From Zygotorulaspora mrakii (Eukaryota; Ascomycota; Saccharomycetes; Saccharomycetales; Saccharomycetaceae), in the NCBI RefSeq assembly GCF_013402915.1, contig NC_050726.1:699501-763500 (forward strand): a stretch of 64,000 nt of DNA, written 5' to 3'. Position numbers and translations under genes: made by a program. A model generated the notes under the pieces. That model was given only the letters and a program-made list of their open reading frames with translations, did no database searches and had not been told where the DNA came from. Shown here piece after piece: positions 35,550 to 45,700 of the stretch. How positions within the stretch are numbered: position 1 is the stretch's first letter; each line of letters starts with the position of its first letter.

Positions 35550-37115
35550 CTATATTACTATATATTGCTGTTCGTCGTTTACGAACGTCTCGAAGCTGCT
35601 TGCCAAATTGCAGCTTGGCAAAACACTTTGTAGGTTCTTTATTGTGAAGACGTAGCGATTATCTCCGTGATGTTCGCCGTGGATGCCCTTTCTAGGGTTG
35701 TAGCTCGGTTCGCTATGGGTTGCGCCCCCTGTGTCGCAGATCGTTACTCGCTGGCAGTTGGCTAGGTCGTTCCAGGAGGAAAAAGTTACCGGAACGATCT
35801 GGTTCTGGTTCTGTCCCTGGTCTTGGATGCAATTATTTTTCCAGTCACTTGGGACGCTGTCGAACTGGGCGATGGTGCAGCTTTGCCTTAGTAGCAGAAG
35901 AGACGATAGTCGAGGGAGATACAGGCCCTGGATGACTAGCGTAGCAGCGTTGTTGTGGTTGAGCAATTGCAAATCTAAATGTTCTAGCTCGTGGCTGCTG
36001 AGAGCAAACAGCGGCACCTGGGCCGTAGAAACCCAGTTAACGATCCGGGATGCTCTGACCCCGGCTGGAATCAGTGTAACACGGTGATACGGCGTTGCGT
36101 CAATGGTGTCATTGATGGCCATCCGACGCAACAGTGAGATGTTTTCACGCAGCGATGCAGATACTTCATCTGCGGTGGCCCTGCTCATTGCCGTTTCGTC
36201 AAATTTGAAGCGGTGGCCGGAGAAAAAATGGATTCGAGGCATGTTCCAGTTGGAAAAAGAGTGGATTTGCAGGATTCGTGATAGCTTCTGCTTGGATGCA
36301 TGCTGGAACTTGCGCAGCATCAAGGTGGACAGATCGATGAAATTGCACGCCTCACGGTCGCGCTTGTCCACAAAGACGAGCGATTCGAGCACCGGCGTGT
36401 TCCATTGTGTTCTATCTAGGAGGGCACTCAGAATCTTGTTTGTGTCTTTCTTCTCCCCTTGGTGGAAGGTTTCGTAGACGAAGCGATCCAGGGCTAGGTA
36501 GTCGATCTTCAGTTCTTTTACGCAGGGGAACGAAATGATAATCTCGTTTTCGATGTTCCAAAGCTGTGCCGGTTTCAGCACTCCGAACAAGTCGACACCG
36601 GCGTGTAGCGATTCGTCCGGCAAATCGACAATCAGATGTGTTTTGTTATGTTGGTAGTCGCGAAGTGAAATCTCCTGCAAAAAGTCACTGACGAAGTCAA
36701 CCAGGTTCTCTGCGCTCCCGCAGTACACAGCTTCCAGCGTCTCGTCGTCTGTGGGAGGCGGCATCAGTGTCAGATCGCTGTGCTCGTCCAGCTGATACAC
36801 CACTCGCTTCTGTGCTGCGCTTGTTGCTGCGCTTGTTGCTGCGCTTGTTGCTGCGCTTGTTGCAACGCCGAATTGGGCCGACTCATTCAGCAGCACACCG
36901 GTGCATTTTAGTGCATGCATTGCTGCCAGAGTCTTGGTTGTGTAATTGACGAACGTCAGTTTGTTCGATATGCATCTTTTCAAACACTCAACGTCCAGCG
37001 CCCCAATCAAGTGCACATAGTCCAGTATGGAGTAGACTGAGAGTTCATTGAGCCTATCCAGCACGAGATCAAATACATCTGGCGGCACAAACCGCTCTGC
37101 TTCCGAGTCGAACAT
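35550..37115 (-). CDS. Unrecognised 521-residue protein, weakly F-box/LRR-like
   Basis: I do not recognise this protein. The ORF is long, starts with ATG and has no frame break. The N-terminus (VPPDVFDLVLDRLNELSVYS, then a helical 25 residues) has the length and hydrophobic spacing of an F-box, but key positions are only loosely matched. Later segments with regularly spaced Leu (for example LEHLDLQLLNHNNAATLVIQ) could be leucine-rich-repeat-like. A four-fold 12-bp repeat encodes TSAA units at about residues 86-101. There are no signal peptide or membrane segments. It lies between GUT1 and FPS1, where neither S. cerevisiae region has a gene known to me. Lineage-specific or fast-evolving; function unknown. 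Confidence 0.65.
   Translation of the reverse strand: MFDSEAERFVPPDVFDLVLDRLNELSVYSILDYVHLIGALDVECLKRCISNKLTFVNYTTKTLAAMHALKCTGVLLNESAQFGVATSAATSAATSAATSAAQKRVVYQLDEHSDLTLMPPPTDDETLEAVYCGSAENLVDFVSDFLQEISLRDYQHNKTHLIVDLPDESLHAGVDLFGVLKPAQLWNIENEIIISFPCVKELKIDYLALDRFVYETFHQGEKKDTNKILSALLDRTQWNTPVLESLVFVDKRDREACNFIDLSTLMLRKFQHASKQKLSRILQIHSFSNWNMPRIHFFSGHRFKFDETAMSRATADEVSASLRENISLLRRMAINDTIDATPYHRVTLIPAGVRASRIVNWVSTAQVPLFALSSHELEHLDLQLLNHNNAATLVIQGLYLPRLSSLLLLRQSCTIAQFDSVPSDWKNNCIQDQGQNQNQIVPVTFSSWNDLANCQRVTICDTGGATHSEPSYNPRKGIHGEHHGDNRYVFTIKNLQSVLPSCNLASSFETFVNDEQQYIVI
36813..36860 (-). repeat. 12-bp in-frame tandem repeat (4 perfect copies) coding for TSAA
   Basis: Plus-strand unit TGCTGCGCTTGT is repeated four times without change. 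It is in frame with the minus-strand gene, where each unit reads ACA AGC GCA GCA. Perfect identity suggests recent slippage and likely copy-number polymorphism. Confidence 0.9.
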
Positions 37116-37870
37116 GTGAATTCAGCGGAGACGCTCGTATCCTCGTCTTCGGGATATCCGCTGGTCACCTCAGCAGCATATATATATATATACATAAGTG
37201 TGTGTGTGTATTTATGTATGTGTCAGCACGTTTCCAAAAGCCACGGCACTGCTAATGACCACTGTGTCCGCATGTTGGACCCTTTCCTTTCTCATGTGTC
37301 ATCGTTTCAAACTGGCGTTGCCGTGTCAGATTCGCGCCAGGCGTCAGCGTCAGATGAAACGTCGCAAATTAGCTTCCCGACTATGAGATTCGGCTAAAAG
37401 AAAAAAGAGCTTTTTGGAGATCTGAAACGATCAATAGCGTCGTGCAACTGTGGGGGCTAACTTCTCCACGCAATATTTAGCTTCTTTGACATATGCTTTT
37501 TGGAAAAATGGTGAATCATTGAAAGAGATGGAGAGTGGCCCTCTGAGTGCTCGGCTCTCTCCAATCACAAGTGGTTCAGTCATAAAACAGTTGCCGTTGC
37601 TGTATAATGACTGTTGTTTTCCGATTATTTTATCCCTCATCACGTTTGACGATGGAAGATCGAAACTTTAACCATGGATTATCCGATCTGAAATCGACAT
37701 GTCCTAAGCAAATACAGCAGAAGTAACTCGAGCCAGGGCCCTCTTCCAATGAATTGATCAACATATCTGGTTTGAACAGGTTCACAACCTTTGTACTTTC
37801 TTTTCTTCAAGGCTCGGTGTCCGGAGGGTATTGCAAGGTGGTGGTATCTTGCAGGTAATTACGTTATCGA
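37116..37870. other. 755-bp divergent promoter of the unknown gene and FPS1
   Basis: No credible gene; the ORFs inside are under 75 codons. A dinucleotide microsatellite, (TA) at 37178-37192 followed by (GT) at 37198-37208, lies about 60-90 bp upstream of the unknown gene. CCGGACA (reverse strand, 37818-37824) sits about 50 bp upstream of FPS1. Confidence 0.5.
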
Positions 37871-39961
37871 ATGGCATCCTCAGAAGGCTCGAAAGAAAAA
37901 AGCGATAGTAAGCCCAAGGATGGTGCCGCTGGACATGGCAACGGCGGCGCTGAAACAGGCATGAATGGCGGCGGCAACAGTGGGAATAATAGGGACTCAA
38001 ATCCTCAGCAGGCAATGAACGAATTTTTGGCCAATCCTGATATCAAGCCCGCAAAGGAGAACAGCTACGATGCAAAGGCTAGCAACAGCAACGAAAATAC
38101 CAATTCTAATGATAATGATAACGATAATGACAATGACGAGTATGATTACGAAATGCAAGACTACAGGCCTCTTCCGTTTACCTCCAGAGGACGTTCGAAA
38201 ACAAATTACATACATCAATACTCAATGAATGGTGGTAATTCATCGTCAGCCTTCCCAATTCAGGAAGTTGTACCAAACACCCAAATGGCTATTTCCACAA
38301 GTGCCGATACAAGTGGTGGGGCAAGTGGGGGTTTTCCCGGAATGGAGAACTCGCGATCCGAGCTAAGACCAAGAGGTCAAACAGTTACAACGAATGTATT
38401 ACATTTCGGTGATATTTTCAGAAACAACGACGATGCAGCATCACATGTGCCATCATCGCGATCTAGAGCAAGGGGAGCGTCCACGTCTGGAAGAAGTGAT
38501 AGATCAGGCGTAGATAGCAACAATAACAATAATAGTGGCTATGGTTCAGATCATTCGCCTGACCCAAGAAACGTTCCTATGATGGTCAAACCAAAGACAC
38601 TGTATCAGAATCCTCAAACCCCTACAGTTCTACCGTCAACGTATCATCCAATCAATAGGTGGTCCACAGTTAAGCACAGCTATTTGAAAGAATTTCTAGC
38701 AGAATTTATGGGGACTATGGTAATGGTAATTTTTGGCTCTGCTGTCTGTTGTCAAGTTGTTGCAGCGGGAAAACTGCAACAAAATGCATTTGATGCAGCT
38801 CTGGCTGCATTACAAGATTCGCCAACGGATATGATTCAGACCACACAAACTTTAAAGTATCTGGTGAGCTCTGTTTCTGGTGGTACTTTTGATGACGTTG
38901 CCTTTGGTTGGGCAGCCGCAGTGGTCATGGGATATTTTTCTGCAGGTGGTAGTGCAATCTCCGGTGCACATATGAATCCCTCTATTACTGTCTCAAATTA
39001 TATTTTTAGAGGATTCCCAGCCAAAAAAATACCGTACTATATTGTCGGCCAGCTGTTAGGTGGCTTTGTTGGTGCATTGATTCTATTCATTTTCTACAAA
39101 CGTGTGATTGAAGAGGCATATCCTATGTGGAGGACTTCACAAGATGTTGCTTCTATGTTTTGTGTTTTTCCTAGGGCATATTTGTCAAGCACACGTCAAT
39201 TTGTCTCTGAATATATCTGTACCGCAATGCTTCAAGCTGCTACTTTTGCATTGACTGATCCATACACTTGTTTGTCTTCGGACATATACCCCGTAATGCT
39301 GTTTTTGCTTATTTATATTATAAATGCTTCGATGTCATACCAAACAGGTTCTGCAATGAATATGGCTCGTGATTTGGGACCTAGACTTGCTCTTTATGCA
39401 TTGGGCTTTGACAGATATTTACTTTGGATTTCTCATAACCATTTTTTTTGGGTTCCAATGGTCGCTCCATTTTTGGGTTCTATTACAGGAGCACTGGTTT
39501 ATGATATCTGTATTTATCAGGGTCATGAATCTCCAGTGAACTGGCCCTTATCAATTTGGGGAGATCTTCTGGCGCGCGCTTGGTTCAGAAGACCATCATG
39601 GAGCAGGCGAAAGAGAGCAAGAGCAACTTCAGCATTGAGCGAGTTTTCTTACGATGATGACGAAGATGGCGGAGAGGGAGGGCAAGCCAATGGTGATCGA
39701 CTAGCTACTAGAAGAACTAGAACTTTGTCTAGTGAATCCGATGGCGCTGAACCAAAGCAGAAAAATGTCCAATTCAAATCTGTCCAAAATAAAAGCAAAA
39801 GATTTTATGGGGGAATCCCGACAATTTTGGAAGATGAGAATTCCATTGAAGCTGCATCACTGGCTGGTACGGGCACTGAATCGATCGCAATGTCTGATAC
39901 CTCATCGATACAGCCGTTTGATGATGATATAGAAAGTTCTGGTCAAAAGAAAAAGGCATGA
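37871..39961 (+). CDS. FPS1: Fps1, plasma-membrane aquaglyceroporin (glycerol export channel)
   Basis: 696 residues (S. cerevisiae 669). A long N-terminal cytosolic domain with Asn/Asp/Gly low complexity leads to the conserved regulatory segment LYQNPQTPTVLPSTYHP (244-260), whose QTPT (Thr250) corresponds to the Hog1-linked Thr231 of S. cerevisiae. Six membrane spans follow, with pore motifs NPS (369-371) and NMA (497-499) in place of the two NPA boxes; S. cerevisiae Fps1 has NPS and NLA. The tail has the HESPVNWPLSIWGDLLARAW, KNVQFKSV and GGIPTILEDENSIEAASL elements. Fps1 closes under high osmolarity to retain glycerol and opens on downshift. Confidence 0.95.
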   Translation: MASSEGSKEKSDSKPKDGAAGHGNGGAETGMNGGGNSGNNRDSNPQQAMNEFLANPDIKPAKENSYDAKASNSNENTNSNDNDNDNDNDEYDYEMQDYRPLPFTSRGRSKTNYIHQYSMNGGNSSSAFPIQEVVPNTQMAISTSADTSGGASGGFPGMENSRSELRPRGQTVTTNVLHFGDIFRNNDDAASHVPSSRSRARGASTSGRSDRSGVDSNNNNNSGYGSDHSPDPRNVPMMVKPKTLYQNPQTPTVLPSTYHPINRWSTVKHSYLKEFLAEFMGTMVMVIFGSAVCCQVVAAGKLQQNAFDAALAALQDSPTDMIQTTQTLKYLVSSVSGGTFDDVAFGWAAAVVMGYFSAGGSAISGAHMNPSITVSNYIFRGFPAKKIPYYIVGQLLGGFVGALILFIFYKRVIEEAYPMWRTSQDVASMFCVFPRAYLSSTRQFVSEYICTAMLQAATFALTDPYTCLSSDIYPVMLFLLIYIINASMSYQTGSAMNMARDLGPRLALYALGFDRYLLWISHNHFFWVPMVAPFLGSITGALVYDICIYQGHESPVNWPLSIWGDLLARAWFRRPSWSRRKRARATSALSEFSYDDDEDGGEGGQANGDRLATRRTRTLSSESDGAEPKQKNVQFKSVQNKSKRFYGGIPTILEDENSIEAASLAGTGTESIAMSDTSSIQPFDDDIESSGQKKKA

Positions 39962-40043
39962 TACTCAAAAAATTAGATGTAGATATATAAATTACGCTAT
40001 CTTTCCGGCCAACAAGAAAGGAACATAGATGGAACTGTAATCT

Positions 40044-40721
40044 TTACCACGTGAAGAATAATATTAATACGCATATCACGATGACAGTAGCCAATATTAT
40101 GGCATTTTTCCTTCTTCTTGTACCAATTTTCTTGATAACTTGATTTATACCTGGTATTCTTTGTAAAGTGGCCGAAACTCTGTTGTTTGCATTTTGCAAA
40201 ATACTACCTTGTGAACTGAACTCATCTCGAGTTTCCCAAGCTTGGGAAATAAGTCTGTCAACAATGCTATGGGATTGATCAACCCTTCTAGATTCATTAT
40301 GATAGTAATCATCTTCATTACCAACAAGATCATTATCGGTTGCGGATTCTTGCTGCTGCGCGATGTCGTTTTTAACATTGAACAAAAGATTCAATCTGTT
40401 TCGCTCTTGTTGAATCGACGATCGAATATTTCTGAAACTCTTCCAATGCTCTTGCAAAATTTCCTTGTGGCGTTGCAATTGCGACAGCTTAGATGCCGAT
40501 ATATTAGGATTTTCATTGCATACCTTGGATAATGCTTCAATCACCTCCTGCCTCCGAAAAAGGGCATCTTCAAGTTGCTTATCTAGTTTTCTCTCCTCTC
40601 CAGTTTGTTCAGAACTTGTTGTTTGGGCGAATGAGGAGTATCGTGAAAGTAAAGATTCTGCCTGTGTCTCCAAAGAGATAGCTTGACTTCTTATGGTAAC
40701 AAACGACTGAGCCGTAGACAT
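40044..40721 (-). CDS. GOS1: Gos1, Golgi v-SNARE (GS28/GOS28 family)
   Basis: 225 residues from the ATG at 40721 (S. cerevisiae 223); the frame extends upstream only to a GTG. Landmarks are SFVTIRSQAISLETQAESLL, QRHKEILQEHWKSFRNIRSS (highly conserved) and IQQERNRLNLLFNVKNDIAQ. A SNARE motif (about 150-205) and a C-terminal anchor (NAIILATVIVICVLILFFTW) follow. It acts with Sed5, Ykt6 and Sft1 in intra-Golgi and ER-Golgi fusion. It is convergent with FPS1 with only about 80 bp between stops. In S. cerevisiae it is YHL031C, while FPS1 is on the other duplicated arm. Confidence 0.95.
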   Translation of the reverse strand: MSTAQSFVTIRSQAISLETQAESLLSRYSSFAQTTSSEQTGEERKLDKQLEDALFRRQEVIEALSKVCNENPNISASKLSQLQRHKEILQEHWKSFRNIRSSIQQERNRLNLLFNVKNDIAQQQESATDNDLVGNEDDYYHNESRRVDQSHSIVDRLISQAWETRDEFSSQGSILQNANNRVSATLQRIPGINQVIKKIGTRRRKNAIILATVIVICVLILFFTW

Positions 40722-40841
40722 ACCAAGATCTCGAATTAATACAGCTGCCTCCTTATCTACACGTTTTTTCTTCACTTGTGATGCTACTACTTTTTCAACC
40801 CTTCGGTTTTTTTATTAATTCACACCTTTAAACGCCAAAAA

Positions 40842-41324
40842 TCACAGCAATACACTAAATAAGAACACGCTTAACCAGCGTTCTAGATACTTGTCTAAAT
40901 ATTCTGGCTTGTCTCCTATCATATATGAGGTATCACAGGGATGAAAAGAGTACCAAGCCTCCTGATGCTGACGCATGTCCGAAGATATTGAATCCAACCC
41001 TAATTGGAAAGCACTATCAATGTTCAAAATCTGTTTTACATCTTTAGGAAACCATAGTTTCGACATGGTAAATTCATCATTGTGTTCTCGTATCCATATT
41101 CGTAGCAGCAGCAGAGGTTCTTGATATACATGAGAATATGTAATTTTGAATTCTAAATGATCGAGCCTCATGCTATTACTGGCCTTGGATGGGATACCGG
41201 TTTTCATGAGGATAGTATGACTACTTGAATCATAGACTATTTGTTGGCAATATGGATTAGCTTGCACACTCCCTTCATTATAGGCACTGTTCAATTGTCG
41301 GCAGTATTCTGAGTGAGAAATCAT
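40842..41324 (-). CDS. ATG10: Atg10, E2-like enzyme conjugating Atg12 to Atg5
   Basis: 160 residues from the ATG at 41324 (S. cerevisiae 167), chosen over an upstream ATG whose 59-residue extension is hydrophobic, AT-driven and unlike the family. Conserved parts are EFKITYSHVYQEPLLLLRIW, MSKLWFPKDVKQILNIDSAF and AWYSFHPCDTSYMIGDKPEY. The Cys in HPCDTS is the catalytic thioester residue (Cys133 in S. cerevisiae). Atg10 takes Atg12 from Atg7 and transfers it to Atg5 during autophagosome formation. Its neighbours SDH2 and VPS13 match the YLL042C-YLL040C order. Confidence 0.93.
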   Translation of the reverse strand: MISHSEYCRQLNSAYNEGSVQANPYCQQIVYDSSSHTILMKTGIPSKASNSMRLDHLEFKITYSHVYQEPLLLLRIWIREHNDEFTMSKLWFPKDVKQILNIDSAFQLGLDSISSDMRQHQEAWYSFHPCDTSYMIGDKPEYLDKYLERWLSVFLFSVLL

Positions 41325-41555
41325 TTTTCTTTTGTTTCTGATTCTGTTTTGTAATATCAAGAACAAAACGTAAACATTTTCAAGATTGTAGTTTTGATAT
41401 ATATAAATAAGGATTAATAAATAAATGTGAAAATAAATAGTAATAAATAACACCATATATGATAACAGGTGATTGTGCATTGAAACGATAAAGCATATCA
41501 TTTCTTTCTCTTCATTTTCTTCTTTGGATTCATAAAACGTTTTGTCTTTTATGCC

Positions 41556-42347
41556 TCAATTAGAGGCTAGAGTTTTCTTGATTTCCGCAATGGCTTTACC
41601 TGGGTTTAAGCCCTTTGGACAAGTTCTGGTACAATTCATGATAGTATGACACCTATACAGGGACATTGAATTTTGCAACATTGACTTTCTAACGGAAAAG
41701 GCCTCATCTCTAGAGTCAACCAACCAACGGTAAGCTTGCAACAAGACAGCCGGTCCCAAATACTGTTCCTGGTTCCACCAGTAGGATGGACAAGACGTCG
41801 AACAGCATGCGCAAAGTATACACTCATAGAGCCCATCCAATTTTTTACGATCAGCAATGCTCTGCAACACTTCCTTGCCATCATCGGGATACTTGGATCT
41901 CTGTAAATATGGCTGAATCGACTTGTACTGTTGATAAAACCCTGTCAGATCAGGAACCAAATCCTTCACAATGTACATGTGGGGCAAGGGGTAAATCTTC
42001 AACTGTTTAGAATTATCCTGATCGATCTTACAGAGACATGCCAACGTATTCCTGCCGCCGATATTCATCGCACAGGACCCACAGATACCCTCTCTGCACG
42101 ATCTTCTCAGTGTCAACGTCGCATCCTGCTCGTTTTTAATCTTTAACAGCGCGTCCAAGACCATAGGCCCACAGTCGTTCAAATCCACTTCGTAGCTCTG
42201 CAACCGTGGTTTCTCAGCTGGCTTGTCTGGATTCCATCTATATATCTTGAAGGTCTTCAGTCTAGGGGTAGCAGATGCTGTTGCGAGTCCTCTCTTCAAA
42301 ATGTTCCCCAGCACGCTTGTTTTTGCAATTCTATTCATCATAATCAT
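41556..42347 (-). CDS. SDH2: Succinate dehydrogenase iron-sulfur subunit (complex II)
   Basis: 263 residues from the ATG at 42347 (S. cerevisiae 266). A basic mitochondrial presequence ends near [13 protein letters not shown]. All three clusters are ligated in the expected motifs: 2Fe-2S by CREGICGSC with a distal Cys in RNTLAC, 4Fe-4S by [12 protein letters not shown], and 3Fe-4S by [17 protein letters not shown]. It sits in the inner membrane and passes electrons from succinate-bound FAD to ubiquinone. The MNRIAK Met codons at residues 3-4 are alternative starts. No CCAAT (Hap2/3/4/5) box was seen in the 380 bp upstream. Confidence 0.97.
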   Translation of the reverse strand: MIMMNRIAKTSVLGNILKRGLATASATPRLKTFKIYRWNPDKPAEKPRLQSYEVDLNDCGPMVLDALLKIKNEQDATLTLRRSCREGICGSCAMNIGGRNTLACLCKIDQDNSKQLKIYPLPHMYIVKDLVPDLTGFYQQYKSIQPYLQRSKYPDDGKEVLQSIADRKKLDGLYECILCACCSTSCPSYWWNQEQYLGPAVLLQAYRWLVDSRDEAFSVRKSMLQNSMSLYRCHTIMNCTRTCPKGLNPGKAIAEIKKTLASN

Positions 42348-42729
42348 CCTCTCAGACACTATCTCCAAAAAACTCCTCTAAAACCTCTCCAGATATCTCA
42401 CAATCTATCTCCAAAACTCCCTAAGAAGTCCTGTCAATAACCTTAAAAATTGTCTACTTCATTGTTTAATGCGTTCGTTCCTCAGCTTCCTTTTATATCA
42501 GGAAATTCCCCGGAGCACAGTTCGCTCAGCGCTGATGTCTTTTTATCTGTCCCGGGAAATTTTTTTCGGAGCCGATCGCAATAAGCAAAATAGCGACAGA
42601 GATCAATATGAAAAATAATGGATAAAGAAGTAACTAATACCTATCGTATATACAATTGTAGTTAGTAGGAGGTGTGTAGAGCAGGGGCGAACGACAGCGG
42701 CGCTACCAACGGGAGTGGGGAGCAGCTCT
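42348..42729. other. 382-bp spacer: SDH2 promoter and VPS13 3' region
   Basis: No gene. A near-identical direct repeat (CTATCTCCAAAA plus CTCC) occurs at 42359-42376 and 42405-42420, immediately upstream of the SDH2 start and so possibly in its 5' untranslated region. No Hap-complex CCAAT box was found on either strand. Confidence 0.5.
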
Positions 42730-45700
42730 TCAAAGCGTTGCCTCACAATACTTGTTGTATTCTGTAACTGCGAAAGCGATGTGTTTGTACATCTTTCTTC
42801 TCTCTTGCGGGTCACTGATCGGGATGAAGAACTCCGATTGCGTCTTCAATTTGATATGTATACCGCCCTTTTGTAGCACGATTCCCTGTATTTTGCGATA
42901 AGTCGTCTCCCACATGGTCTCCATGGAAGACAAATTCAACTCGATGATGCGCTCCATGGAGACTATAACGACCAGCTCTTTGCCAGGCAGCACGACGTGA
43001 GTTAGGTAGCTGTCGTGCATGTAGAGACCACCGCTGACGACTTTCAGCCAGTATTGGCCTTGCGACTCTCTCAAATCGAATGGTTTCAAGATCTTGTCCT
43101 CATAGCCGACGTATCTCGGAAGTCTAAATCTTGATGCCGAGGGTCCGTCTAGCGCTGTCGTTGTGCTTCTAACACCTTGACTCAAACTGCTTGTCAAATC
43201 CAAAACACCAATTGCAGTCTTGGCAGGCAATCCGATCAAACCTCTTCCAAGACCCTTCAAAAACCCTGCCGTGCCTTCTCTTTGGGCACCGGCAACGGGA
43301 TCCAGTGCTACGCCTGATAAGCCGCTGCCAATAGTGTTGGCGAATGTTTGCGCTGACGATGACAGGATATTCCTACTATTTGTGTTCAATCTGCGCTGCA
43401 ATCTTCTTTGTTCTTGGAATTGTGAGCCCTGTGTTACAGATAGCCCCTTTGCCATTGATCCAGTGAACTTTGCCATACTATCAGATATCCCAAAGACGGT
43501 TTTTTTAGCAAAGCTTAATCCGCCTCTGGCTAGATTAATTCCCAATTCTTGTGGTCTGTCATTCATCATATAGCCCTGATATGGCTCATAGAAAATATCC
43601 CACACCCCTGAGCTAATAGTATTAAACAATCCCACAGGGTTACCTAAGAAGTCAGCGGAGCCAATAATTTTATGGACTTGATAAAAGAATTGTTGTCCAT
43701 AATGTGTCTGAACGGCCTGCAAAAGCGAACTTAACGGAACTCTGACATTTGCCATATACAAAGAATTGAGTTTGATTGGAGCATCGTTGACATTTGCCAA
43801 GGTCATTGTTATAATATCAACCAAAAATAAGACAGCTCCCCTTCGTGCGACAGGCGATCCATTCTTTTCCTTCGATAAAAGCTGATGTTGGTCTGATCTT
43901 ACAAATGATAAATGGAGCATCATAGGTTGAACATGGAATACTTCGAAATACATGTCATCAGCTAGTTTTACATCCTGACATTCGGGTAGAGTTACCTCAT
44001 CTATATTATCGAATTCGGTTGATGAATCAGTCCACGACGAACCGGGGAACTTGACGAAATCCAACACCGCTAGTATGAGATCGTCATCTAATTGAATCGA
44101 AAGCTCTTGCAATAATAGTGTGGCATGCTTGAAATATATCAAACCATGCGAATCATCCCTCAGCTTAGAAAGCGAGCCAGAAACGACAGGATGGTTTTCA
44201 ATTTCTTGTGGTGTATGTGGGACCGCTACCGGGTATAAAATATTTTGAAAGGGACTTCCAAATAATTGGTTATCAACTTGTAGCCATCTTAGTTTCCAAC
44301 TCACTGTCTGATACAAATCTGACTCATTGTATCTAAATTCTAAGCCAGTGGCATGGACATACATAATTTCCTCCAGCGATGTGTTTACTAATGAAATACC
44401 GACACCTTTAAAAGAAATTACGACTCGATTATGAATATTTTTGTCTTCTTCATTGACCTCAAATCCATCTGCACTACTGCTGTCAACTGATAAAGAGGAT
44501 GAATTATTTCTTGTCCTTAGTTTATAAAGACTAACATCCGGATTGTAGTTGGTGATCACCATTGCTTGGGTAACACCGTCGGCGATCACGTTCAAATCAA
44601 CTGTGCGTGGTGTTTCATTCGAGAGTCTAGCAGGCAAGCGCATTGGTTTTAAATTACCAATCTGTGCTAACTGAATCTCCCTTCTACGACCTCGGGCTGT
44701 TAGTATTAGCTTCTTCTGTATTGCAGCTGGATAATCCCATGCGTAAGGCATGACACTTTTTGGGGGAACACGGTAATACAACGGTTTGTATTCTACTTCG
44801 CTTAAATCATCTTCGGGCTCATAATCATAGTAATCATCAACAACACGCGGATCTCTTTGGTAGAATACAAACTCCTCATCACTGAAATTTCTTATAGAGT
44901 ACGGCCAGCGATTTTGAGCATCTTTTAATCTTACGAAAACAGTTGCATTTTCAAGAATAATCTCGACTTTTAACAATACGTGGCCTGAACTTTGCTTCAA
45001 AACTTTAACGAAATTCAGTCCAATATCTTTGATAAAAAAAGGTGCCGACCACTCTGAGCCGGAACCCAAAAACTTGATCATAAGTTGCTTGTTCACGATA
45101 TTTCTCATTTTGTATAACGGAACAGACGCATTTGGTTCAAGGTTTAAAACGTTAGTCGAGCCGTGCTCGCAAATTTCAACAGGATCTGCTAAACAGTTTT
45201 GTATGATATAGCGTGGAGCAATCTCAACGATTTTGCTGAAGGCATAGATTCCTTCTCCTTCCTTGATTGTAATTCCCATATTGGATTCTTGCTCTTTGTT
45301 TGGAATATTTACTATTGTATCAAGTGCTTGACCGATGGCATCGAAAGATAAAGGCGAACTCCACTCAGATTCTTTGAATCTAATACGGGCCCGATTTTTG
45401 TTCCCTCCATTATCTTCGAAAGAAAACATTCTAGGAATTGTATAACGATTGTCATCCGTCATCTGTACTTTCACTTGGGCAACATTATTGTAATCACCTT
45501 GTATATAAAGATCTCTGTCCGTGCTGTTCAATACAATGTACGGCGCAGAAATTTTAATAATTTTGGCTCGGGTCCCCTCGATACCTTCATAATGGAGAGA
45601 GGCCTTAAATATTTGACCTCCCGCTAACTGACACGAAATTTTCATCTCCGGTTTAAGCACACTACTCCTAGCTGTGTTGACAATAGCAGGTTTCGACAAA

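Noticed and set aside
37450..37671. 73-codon ORF in the FPS1 upstream region
   Set aside because: Short, no family resemblance, and overlaps the expected promoter of FPS1.
41325..41501. 59-residue N-terminal extension of ATG10 from an upstream ATG
   Set aside because: The extension is AT-driven, hydrophobic and unlike the family; the downstream ATG gives the expected length.
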